Source: an uncultured Eubacteriales bacterium
GTDB lineage: Bacteria > Bacillota > Clostridia > Oscillospirales > Butyricicoccaceae
Length of the DNA: 35,708 nt
Reading direction: 5' to 3'
Assembly: GCA_900555855.1 (NCBI GenBank)
Contig: USML01000003.1
Span: forward strand, 1-35,708
The notes under the pieces were generated by a model that was given only the letters and a program-made list of their open reading frames with translations, searched no databases and was not told the DNA's origin. A program made the position numbers and the translations under genes. This document shows, piece after piece, positions 8,581 through 16,337 of the stretch (its first letter is position 1; each line of letters starts with the position of its first letter).

Positions 8581-8608
8581 CTTTGATCTGTCAAAAGCGG
8601 GGGAAAAA

Positions 8609-8623
8609 CGGCGAAAAACGCCG
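8609..8623 (-). terminator. Second short minus-strand terminator hairpin
   Basis: A CGGCG / CGCCG stem with a 5-base homopolymer loop. On the minus strand TTTTT follows. It lies between the end of the serine acetyltransferase gene and the larger hairpin, so the minus-strand transcript meets two stops in tandem. Confidence 0.5.
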
Positions 8624-8646
8624 AAAAAGCGGCCTTTTCGCGGCCC

Positions 8647-9534
<888 letters not shown>

Positions 9535-9574
9535 GGAGGATCTCCTCTTTTCTTACATGGGATAAAAACAGAAC

Positions 9575-9599
9575 AAAGCCGGCGAGAGCCGCCGGCTTT
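9575..9599 (-). terminator. Terminator after the FakA gene
   Basis: A stem of AAAGCCGGCG / CGCCGGCTTT with a 5-base loop. On the minus strand it is followed by a T-rich run (TTTGTTCTGTTTTT). It sits 17 bases beyond the fakA stop and before the serine acetyltransferase start. Confidence 0.8.
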
Positions 9600-9616
9600 T
9601 GGGGAAAAAACCGTGC

Positions 9617-11281
9617 TTATTCTACGGAGACGATATAGCTGTAAACGGGCTGTCCGCCGGGGAGCACATTGATCTCCGCGCCGCCGGAGCGGGCCGCAAA
9701 GCGGGCGCGCACCTCCTCGGCCTGGGCCTCGTCGGCGCCCTCGCCGTAAAGCAGCGTAATGAAATTGCAGCCGCCGGTGCAGAGCTTTTCTGCCAGCGCG
9801 TCGACTACGGGGCCAAGCTCCCGCCCGGTGGCGATCAGCTTGCCCTCTGCCAGCGCCATAAAGTCGCCCTGAGTGATGTGATGGCCGTCGAACTCGCTGT
9901 CCCGGGCGGCATAGGTCACCTGACCGGAGCGCACCCGCTCCATCGCGGCCTCCATGCTCTGCTGGTTTTCCTCCGGTTCCCGGTCCCGGTCGAAGGAAAG
10001 CATGGCGCAGATGCCCTGGGGGATGGTCCGGGTGGGCAGGACGATCACCTGCTTGTCGGAAAGGGCCGCCGCCTGCTGGGAGGCCATGATGATGTTTTTA
10101 TTGTTGGGCAGGACGAAGACGATCTCCGCCGGGGTCATGTCGATGGCGCGGAGGATGTTTTCCGTGGAGGGGTTCATGGTCTGGCCGCCCTCCACCACCT
10201 GATCGGCGCCCAGCTCCCGGAAGAGGGCCACAACGCCTTCGCCCGCCGCCACGGCCACAAAGCCATAGCGGGTGACGGGGGCGGCATATTCCCGCTTGCC
10301 CATGGAGGCGGCAGTCTCCTCCTCCACCTTTTTGCGGTGCTGCTCCACCATGTTTTCCACCTTGACGCTGAGCAGCTGGCCGTAAGTCAGCGCCCGGCCC
10401 AGCACCTGATCCGGCTGGTTGGTGTGGACATGGGCCTTGATGATCTCATCGTCCTCCACCACCACCACGCAGTCGCCCAGCGTGCAGAGATACTGCCGCA
10501 GGTCGTCGGGATCCAGCTCCGGATGCTCCCGGGCGGCGATGAACTCGGTGCAGTAATCAAAATTGATCTCTTCCTCGTCGAACTGGGAGAAGTCGGCGCT
10601 CTCCACCGTCATGGCGGGGTTGACCACCGGCACGGGGATCTTCCGGGCCAGGCGGGTGATGGTGCCGCTGACGGCGTCCAGCATGCCCTGCAGGATGAGC
10701 ACATAGCCGAAGCCGCCGGCGTCTACCACGCCGGCCTTTTTCAGGACGGGATTCTGATTGACAGTCTCGTCCAGCGCCTGCCGGGCCCCCTTGATGGCGG
10801 CAGACAGCACATAGTTCACATCCCGGTTCTTTTTGGCGGCCTTGCCGGCGGCCGCGCCGGCCATGCGGGCCACCGTGAGGATGGTGCCCTCGGCGGGCTT
10901 CATAACGGCCTTATAGGCGGTGGCTGCACCCTCGGCCAGACCGGCGGCCAGCGCCGCGCCGTCTGCCGTGCGGCAGTCCTTCATGGCCTTGCCCATGCCC
11001 CGGAACAAAAGGGAGGTGATCACGCCGGAATTGCCCCGCGCGCCCCGCAGCAGCGCGCTGGAGGTGACTTCCAGCGCCCGGCCCAGGGTGGGGGCTTCCA
11101 GCTTGTTCAGCTCGGCCACGGCGCTGTTCAGCGTCATGGACATATTGGTGCCGGTATCGCCGTCGGGGACGGGGAACACATTCAGAGCGTTGGTCTCTTC
11201 CATCCGCTCCTCCAGCGCGGCGGCCGCCTGGAGGATCATGTCTTTATAGACTTCGCCATCGATCATCTTCGCCAATTTCAT
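9617..11281 (-). CDS. fakA: DAK-domain fatty acid kinase subunit (FakA/YloV family)
   Basis: A 554-residue cytosolic protein of the YloV family. In related Firmicutes it phosphorylates fatty acids held by a FakB (DegV-type) carrier, producing acyl-phosphate for phospholipid synthesis. The N-terminal DhaL-like ATP-binding domain shows NVFPVPDGDTGTN (residues 34-46), whose aspartates bind Mg-ATP, and LRGARGNSGVI. VVDAGGFGYVLI follows, then a middle domain with HVHTNQP and a C-terminal DAK1-like domain (FVLPNNKNIIMA). It starts 18 bases after the Asp23/YloU gene with GGAGG, the usual pairing in this phylum. No FakB is in the window. Confidence 0.9.
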   Translation of the reverse strand: MKLAKMIDGEVYKDMILQAAAALEERMEETNALNVFPVPDGDTGTNMSMTLNSAVAELNKLEAPTLGRALEVTSSALLRGARGNSGVITSLLFRGMGKAMKDCRTADGAALAAGLAEGAATAYKAVMKPAEGTILTVARMAGAAAGKAAKKNRDVNYVLSAAIKGARQALDETVNQNPVLKKAGVVDAGGFGYVLILQGMLDAVSGTITRLARKIPVPVVNPAMTVESADFSQFDEEEINFDYCTEFIAAREHPELDPDDLRQYLCTLGDCVVVVEDDEIIKAHVHTNQPDQVLGRALTYGQLLSVKVENMVEQHRKKVEEETAASMGKREYAAPVTRYGFVAVAAGEGVVALFRELGADQVVEGGQTMNPSTENILRAIDMTPAEIVFVLPNNKNIIMASQQAAALSDKQVIVLPTRTIPQGICAMLSFDRDREPEENQQSMEAAMERVRSGQVTYAARDSEFDGHHITQGDFMALAEGKLIATGRELGPVVDALAEKLCTGGCNFITLLYGEGADEAQAEEVRARFAARSGGAEINVLPGGQPVYSYIVSVE

Positions 11282-11299
11282 TGCCTCCTGTCGTTATGG

Positions 11300-11650
11300 T
11301 CAGGCCTTGACCGTTTCCACATAAACGGTGATGCACCCCACGGCCATGCCGCAGGTCTGCTCCACCCGATAGCGCACCTGGTGCCGCAGGGTGCGGCAGG
11401 TGGTGCGGATGTTGACGCCGCTGTCCAGCGCAACATGCAGATCCAGGTCCAAAAGGCCCTCCTGGCTGCCCTGGCGGAGCTCCACGCCCCGGGTCTGCTT
11501 TTCCCCCTTCAGCAGGTGGAACAGACCGTCCAGCGGGGAGCGGGCAACCATGCCTCTCACGCCGAAGCAGGCGGAAGCGGCGGCGCCGGCCACGGCGGCC
11601 ACCAGATCGTTGGAAATGCCGATCAGGCCGTGCTGGGTGTCCATCTTCAT
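11300..11650 (-). CDS. Asp23/Gls24 family protein (YloU)
   Basis: A 116-residue Asp23/Gls24 protein, a small envelope-associated family upstream of fakA in many Firmicutes. Visible family elements are GLIGISNDLVAAVAGAAASA near the N-terminus, CFGVRGMV, and the conserved beta segment with DLDLHVALDSGVNI; VGCITVYVETV lies near the end. The biochemical function of the family is not settled; links to alkaline or envelope stress are known. GGAGGGAAAG supports the start at 11650. It is the first gene of the fakA transcript. Confidence 0.85.
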   Translation of the reverse strand: MKMDTQHGLIGISNDLVAAVAGAAASACFGVRGMVARSPLDGLFHLLKGEKQTRGVELRQGSQEGLLDLDLHVALDSGVNIRTTCRTLRHQVRYRVEQTCGMAVGCITVYVETVKA

Positions 11651-11713
11651 GGGGCTTTCCCTCCTTTTCGGGCAGACAGATCTATTGAGATAGATATGCT
11701 TTTGATATGCAGG

Positions 11714-11742
11714 ATTACATTCACTGATCTATAATATCACAA
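11714..11742 (-). promoter_or_regulatory. Predicted promoter of the YloU-FakA operon
   Basis: On the minus strand TTGTGA (11742-11737) is separated by 17 bases from TGTAAT (11719-11714), about 65 bases before the Asp23 start codon. This matches sigma-A spacing and lies in AT-rich DNA. Assigned by eye. Confidence 0.5.
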
Positions 11743-11875
11743 AGCGCCGGGCTTTGCACCCCTTTTTTTCACTTTTTTCCCGGAAGAAGATTGATAAATC
11801 GTAAATTTTAAGAAGAATGGCGGCCGGTTTCTTCTGCCGCAGGCAAGAAATTAAGATATCTTTATAATTAAACTA

Positions 11876-11905
11876 CTGGCGAAAATAAAAGGGAAATGCT
11901 ATGAT
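11876..11905 (+). promoter_or_regulatory. Predicted extended -10 promoter of the ABC/adaptor operon
   Basis: TGCTATGAT (11897-11905) is an extended -10 box. A weak -35-like CTGGCG lies 18 bases upstream. Transcription from here would give a leader of about 150 bases before the lipoprotein gene. A TATAAT at 11863-11868 lacks a -35 at proper spacing. Confidence 0.4.
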
Positions 11906-11911
11906 AGATTT

Positions 11912-11947
11912 GCCGGAGGTCCTGCGTGGAAATCTCCGGAAACCGGC
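11912..11947 (+). promoter_or_regulatory. Leader with alternative hairpins upstream of the binding lipoprotein
   Basis: CCGGAG (11913-11918) can pair with CTCCGG (11934-11939). GCCGG (11912-11916) can instead pair with CCGGC (11943-11947), and CCGGAAACCGG can form its own small stem. A run of six T follows at about 11960. Mutually exclusive stems before a T run could be an attenuator, but no known riboswitch is recognised. Confidence 0.3.
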
Positions 11948-12062
11948 GGGAAACGGGAACTTTTTTGAAAAAGCGCCGTCTATTCTGCCAGAGGGAACGA
12001 GCTGTGATAAAAAAAGCGCACAGGAGATCTGTTGAATAAGGAATGAATACGGAGGGAGCTTT

Positions 12063-14516
12063 ATGACAAAGAAAGTGATCGCGCTCATGCTGGCCTGCCT
12101 GACGGCGGCGACGCTGCTGGCGGGCTGCGGCAAGGAGAACAAGCCGCAGGAGGAGCAATATATGTTCCTGCCCACCTATCATGAGCTGAAGGATGAAAAC
12201 GGAAACCCCTTTGCAAACGGCATCAATTCGATGACCGTCTGCGGCGACCGGGCATACTTCTATACTTACATCAACTATGACAACAGCGCCGTCACCTACG
12301 ACACGCCGGCCACGGAGGAGGAGCCGGCGGAGCCTGCCGAGGGTGAGACGGTGGACGACACGAGCCTGCCCGACGAGCCGGTCGATGGCGACGGCTCCTC
12401 CCTGGCGCAGATCGGCTTTTACAGCGTCAAGCTGGACGGCACCGACCTGGTCCGCCTGAAGGACTATCAGATGCCGCAGGTGGACGCGGGCATGGAGGGA
12501 AGCTCCGGCCTCAACGCCATCCAGGCCGGGCCGGACGGCAGCATTCTGGTGCTGGAAAGCGTGGATCAGTATTATTACGATCTGCCGGAAAACTTCAACC
12601 CCGAGACGGATAACCGCTGGGATTATTATAAGGACGGCGGCAGCAAGTGCCTGCTGCGCAAGCTCAGCGAGACCGGCGCGGAGCTTTCCGCCGTGGATCT
12701 GAAGGCCATGTATTTCCAGAGCCAGGGCCTGGACCCCAGCCAGGAGGGCGATAATTACTTCTGGGCCTACAACTTCCGGGTGGACGGCAGCGGCAACGCC
12801 TATGTCTCCGCCATGGGCTATCTGATGGTGGTCGCGCCCGACGGCCGGCTGCTCTCCTGCCAGAGCCAGGACAACATGAACGACATGCTGGTGCGTCTGT
12901 CCGATGGCCGGGTGGCCGTCCAGTTCTGGGGCGAGGGCCTGAAGGCCGTCAACACCGAGACCTGGGCCGTTGACATCGAGCTCCCCAGCCCGCAAAACAC
13001 CAACAGCATCAGCTATTTCTTCAACGGCCAGGGCGATTATCTCTACTTCTACGGCACCTCCAGCAGCCTCTACGGCATGAAGGCCGACGGCACGACGGAA
13101 AAGCTGCTGGATTGGCTCAGCTGCGACGTGGATACGGACTATATGGGCAACCTGACCGTCCTCAGCGGGGAGAAGGTCGTGCTCTTCGAGACCAACTGGT
13201 CGGAGGATGTTCCCAAATGCAGCCTGGTGGAGCTGGACCGGACACTGGTCACCGAGGAGAACCGCCGGGAGGAGCTGACCATGGCGGTGGTGGATCTGGA
13301 CTGGGATCTGCGCGCGGCCATCAAGCGCTTTAACCGCAGCAACACCCAGTATCGCATCGTGGTCAAGGACTATAACGAATACAACACCGATGAGGACTGG
13401 ACCGCCGGCCGGCAGAAGCTCTCCACGGAGATCATCTCCGGCGATGTGCCCGATATCCTGGCCTGCAACAACCTGCCGGTGCGCCTCTACGGCGCCAAGG
13501 GCCTGCTGGAGGATCTGACCCCCTACATCCAGAACGATACCGCGCTGGGCGGGGAAAACGGGCTGGTGAAGGCCGTGGTGGACGCGCTGCGCTCCGACGA
13601 CGGCAAGCTCTATACCATCACCTCCCGCTTCCAGGTCCAGACGGCCATTGCCAGCCGCAAGGTGGTGGGCGATGTGACCGGCCTGACCATGGACGAGGCC
13701 CGGCAGGCCATGACCAAGCTGCAGGACGGCGCCATGATGATGGGTTATTACACCGCGCAGGCCGACCTGCTGCAGAGTCTCTGCTCCAACAACATGGCGC
13801 ACTATGTCAACTGGGAGACCGGCGAATGCAGCTTTGATTCCCCGGGCTTTGTCCAGCTGCTGGAGTGCGTCAAGCTGGCGCCCCAGGAGATCACCGACGA
13901 TATGTATAACAACTGGCAGGAATACGGCCCCAACACCGCCCTGCGGGAGGGCCGCCAGCTCCTGTACCAGACCACCGTGTCCGACTGGTACAGCCTGCTG
14001 GATGGGAAGAGCTATCTGGGCGTCGACGCGCAGTTCGTGGGCCTGCCCGATGAAAACCGGGAGGGCAACAGCTTCAACACCTATCTGCCGCTGGCCATGT
14101 CCTCCAAGAGCAAGAATAAGGACGGCGTCTGGCAGTTCATCAGCGCCTACCTCACCGATGAAAACGATTACAGCTGGGGCTTCTCCATCGTTCAGAGCAA
14201 GCTGGACAGCTATCTGGCCGAGGCCCGCAAGCGCCAGAGCTATACCGATGAAAACGGCAATCAGGTGGAATACCCCGTCTTCTCCTATACCGACGACAGC
14301 GGCAATCGGGTGGATGTTTACTGCCTGGAGCAGGAGGATTATGACGCGCTGATGGCCCTGATCAACAACACCCATCGGATGTTTGACTATGACCAGGCCA
14401 TCATGGAGATCATCAAGGGCGAGGCGGATAACTTCCTGAAGGGCTCCTCCTCCGCGCAGGATGTGGCAAACGCCATCCAGAACCGCGTCAAGCTCTATGT
14501 CAATGAAACCCGCTGA
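12063..14516 (+). CDS. Large extracellular solute-binding lipoprotein with N-terminal propeller-like domain
   Basis: An 817-residue lipoprotein, about twice the length of usual carbohydrate-binding proteins of ABC importers. The lipobox LLAGC puts the lipidated cysteine at residue 22. An acidic Pro/Glu-rich linker lies at about 83-118. Residues 119-395 hold recurring short beta motifs (GPDGSILVLE, VDGSGNAYVSAMG, VAPDGRLLS, MKADGTTEKL) like blades of a beta-propeller. From about 403 (LTMAVVDLDWDLRAAIKRFN) to the end it looks like a family-1 type solute-binding domain (STEIISGDVPDILACNNLP, GLLEDLTPYI, LPLAMSSKSKNKDGVWQFIS). It overlaps the following permease gene. Ligand unknown; a glycan or peptidic polymer is possible. 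Confidence 0.8.
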   Translation: MTKKVIALMLACLTAATLLAGCGKENKPQEEQYMFLPTYHELKDENGNPFANGINSMTVCGDRAYFYTYINYDNSAVTYDTPATEEEPAEPAEGETVDDTSLPDEPVDGDGSSLAQIGFYSVKLDGTDLVRLKDYQMPQVDAGMEGSSGLNAIQAGPDGSILVLESVDQYYYDLPENFNPETDNRWDYYKDGGSKCLLRKLSETGAELSAVDLKAMYFQSQGLDPSQEGDNYFWAYNFRVDGSGNAYVSAMGYLMVVAPDGRLLSCQSQDNMNDMLVRLSDGRVAVQFWGEGLKAVNTETWAVDIELPSPQNTNSISYFFNGQGDYLYFYGTSSSLYGMKADGTTEKLLDWLSCDVDTDYMGNLTVLSGEKVVLFETNWSEDVPKCSLVELDRTLVTEENRREELTMAVVDLDWDLRAAIKRFNRSNTQYRIVVKDYNEYNTDEDWTAGRQKLSTEIISGDVPDILACNNLPVRLYGAKGLLEDLTPYIQNDTALGGENGLVKAVVDALRSDDGKLYTITSRFQVQTAIASRKVVGDVTGLTMDEARQAMTKLQDGAMMMGYYTAQADLLQSLCSNNMAHYVNWETGECSFDSPGFVQLLECVKLAPQEITDDMYNNWQEYGPNTALREGRQLLYQTTVSDWYSLLDGKSYLGVDAQFVGLPDENREGNSFNTYLPLAMSSKSKNKDGVWQFISAYLTDENDYSWGFSIVQSKLDSYLAEARKRQSYTDENGNQVEYPVFSYTDDSGNRVDVYCLEQEDYDALMALINNTHRMFDYDQAIMEIIKGEADNFLKGSSSAQDVANAIQNRVKLYVNETR

Positions 14517-15438
14517 GCTCAAAAAGCACGCCCAAAAGGAAGAGAAGCCGGAGACCGGGAAAAAACACCGGTCTCCGGCAGCCAGAAAGGAGTTTTTGCA
14601 GAGCATCGCCTTTCTGACCCCAAGCGTTCTGGGCGTCACGCTGTTTTTTGTCGCCCCCTTCGGCATCGTGGTCTATTATTCGCTGGTGAGCAGCCCCATC
14701 GACCCGGAGTTCGTCTGGCTGAAGAATTTTGCGGAGGTTTTGCAAAACTCCGCCTTCCAGACCGCCGCGAAAAACACGGGGACCTTTACCCTGCTGGCGG
14801 TGCCGCTGGCGGTGGTGCTGTCGCTGGCGCTGGCCCTGCTGCTGGAGCAGAAGATCCCCGGCAAGAGCCTGTTCCGGACCTTCTTCCTCAGCCCCATGAT
14901 GGTGCCCGTGGCCTCCGTGGTGCTGATCTGGCAGGTGATCTTTCACAAGAGCGGCACGCTGAATCAGATCACGGCGCTCTTTGGGGCCCAGCCGGTGGAC
15001 TGGCTGCGCTCGCCCTTTTGCCAGCTGGTGATCGTGGTGCTGTTCCTCTGGAAAAACCTGGGCTACAACATGATTTTGTTCATGGCGGCCCTGAGCAACA
15101 TCCCCAAGGAGCTGCTGGAGGTGGCGGATGTGGAGGGCGCCTCCGCGGCCCATAAGTTTTTCCACATCAAGCTCCGCTATCTTTCGCCCACCGTTCTGTT
15201 CGTGACCATCCTGTCGATCATCAATTCCTTCAAGGTCTTCCGGGAGGTCTATCTCATGAGCGGCGATTACCCCTACGACGGGCTTTATACCCTGCAGCAC
15301 TTCATGAACAATACCTTCAAATCGCTGAACTATCAGAAGCTCTCCGCCGCGGCGGTGATGCTGGCGCTGATGATGGTGGTCATCATCGCGCTTTTGTTCC
15401 GGGTGGAGGACGCCTTCGGAAAGGATGTGGAAGGATGA
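14503..15438 (+). CDS. ABC importer permease, MalF/MsmF type
   Basis: A 311-residue inner-membrane permease of the carbohydrate-uptake type-1 family. The ATG at 14503 overlaps the end of the lipoprotein gene. Longer starts would only add residues read from the upstream gene. A charged tail of about 30 residues precedes the first membrane helix (FLTPSVLGVTLFFVAPFGIV). About six helices follow. The cytoplasmic EAA-loop that docks on the ATPase is LLEVADVEGASAAHKFFHIK. It pairs with the next permease (4-base ATGA overlap) and the ATPase at the operon end. Little ribosome-binding sequence is seen, so translation is probably coupled. Confidence 0.88.
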   Translation: MKPAELKKHAQKEEKPETGKKHRSPAARKEFLQSIAFLTPSVLGVTLFFVAPFGIVVYYSLVSSPIDPEFVWLKNFAEVLQNSAFQTAAKNTGTFTLLAVPLAVVLSLALALLLEQKIPGKSLFRTFFLSPMMVPVASVVLIWQVIFHKSGTLNQITALFGAQPVDWLRSPFCQLVIVVLFLWKNLGYNMILFMAALSNIPKELLEVADVEGASAAHKFFHIKLRYLSPTVLFVTILSIINSFKVFREVYLMSGDYPYDGLYTLQHFMNNTFKSLNYQKLSAAAVMLALMMVVIIALLFRVEDAFGKDVEG

Positions 15439-16331
15439 AGGAAACGAGAAAGCGCCGCCGCCACATCCTGCGCCGGTGCTTTGAGGTCCTTGTGGCGGCG
15501 CTGTTCGCCCTGGCCTTTCTGCTGCCAACGGTGCTGACGGTCTCCAACTCCTTCATGACGGAGACGGAGATCAACGCCAACTACGGCGCAGTCTTTTCCG
15601 CCGTCTCCGGCGGCAGCAGCTATATCTCCAAGCAGGTGAACCTGAAGTTCATCCCGGATAAGGTGAGCTTCTCCCAGTATATCACCACGCTGATCAAGAG
15701 CCCGGAATATCTGCTGAAGTTCTGGAACTCGGTGATCCTGGTGGTGCCCATCGTTTTGTTTCAGGTGGCGGTGGCGGCGGTGGCCTCCTATGGCTTCAGC
15801 CGCTGGCGCGGCAGAGTAAGGGATTCCATCTTCTTCTTTTATGTGATCCTGATGCTCATGCCCTATCAGGTGACGCTGGTGCCAAATTATCTGGTGTCCA
15901 AGTTTCTGGGCATCTACAATACCCGCTGGGCCATCATCTTCCCCGGGGCCTTCGCGCCGTTTTCCGTCTTTCTTTTGACCAAGTTCATGCGGCGCATCCC
16001 CGTCTCTCAGATCGAGGCCGCCAAGCTGGACGGCTCCAGCGAATGGCAGATCTTTACCAGGATCTATCTGCCCCAGTGCCGCAGCGCGCTGTATTCCATT
16101 GCGATCCTGGTGTTTATCGACTACTGGAACATGGTGGAGCAGCCCCTGATCCTGCTGGAGGATCCGGAGATGTTTCCCCTGTCGGTCTATCTCTCCACCA
16201 TCAACGCGGGGGAGATCGGCCTGGCGTTTGCGGTGGCGACGATCTATATGATCCCATCGCTGCTGCTGTTTTTACACGGCGAAGAATACCTGGTGGAGGG
16301 CATCGCCCAATCCGGCTCGGTGAAAGGGTAA
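15435..16331 (+). CDS. ABC importer permease, MalG/MsmG type
   Basis: A 298-residue second permease of the importer. It has a basic N-terminus, a first helix (VLVAALFALAFLLPTVLTVS), then an extracytoplasmic insert of about 50 residues (TETEINANYG to QYITTL), longer than in typical MalG, and five more helices. The EAA motif is IEAAKLDGSSEWQIFTRIYL. The start overlaps the previous stop by four bases. The insert could touch the oversized binding lipoprotein or the adaptor-like partner encoded next; this is inference. Confidence 0.88.
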   Translation: MKETRKRRRHILRRCFEVLVAALFALAFLLPTVLTVSNSFMTETEINANYGAVFSAVSGGSSYISKQVNLKFIPDKVSFSQYITTLIKSPEYLLKFWNSVILVVPIVLFQVAVAAVASYGFSRWRGRVRDSIFFFYVILMLMPYQVTLVPNYLVSKFLGIYNTRWAIIFPGAFAPFSVFLLTKFMRRIPVSQIEAAKLDGSSEWQIFTRIYLPQCRSALYSIAILVFIDYWNMVEQPLILLEDPEMFPLSVYLSTINAGEIGLAFAVATIYMIPSLLLFLHGEEYLVEGIAQSGSVKG

Positions 16332-16337
16332 GTGATC

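Larger units (their letters stand above)
11651..12062. other. 412-base divergent intergenic region
   Basis: It lies between the minus-strand YloU gene and the plus-strand binding-lipoprotein operon. It is much AT-richer than its surroundings and holds no credible gene. It contains the YloU-FakA promoter, an extended -10 promoter for the plus-strand operon and a leader with competing hairpins. No long inverted or direct repeat was seen. Confidence 0.75.

Noticed and set aside
4611-8594. A 1327-residue open frame on the minus strand
   Set aside because: It runs antisense to the EAL, GGDEF and deaminase genes, which show clear domains. The translation is low-complexity Arg/Gln/Pro/Leu-rich, as expected for the shadow of GC-rich genes.
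11730-11735. TATAAT on the plus strand as promoter of the lipoprotein operon
   Set aside because: No -35 at 16-18 bases; TTGATA lies 22 bases away. The extended -10 at 11897 is better.
11868-14666. A 932-residue minus-strand open frame opposite the binding lipoprotein
   Set aside because: No recognisable motif or ribosome-binding site; the plus strand encodes a lipoprotein with signal peptide and binding domain.
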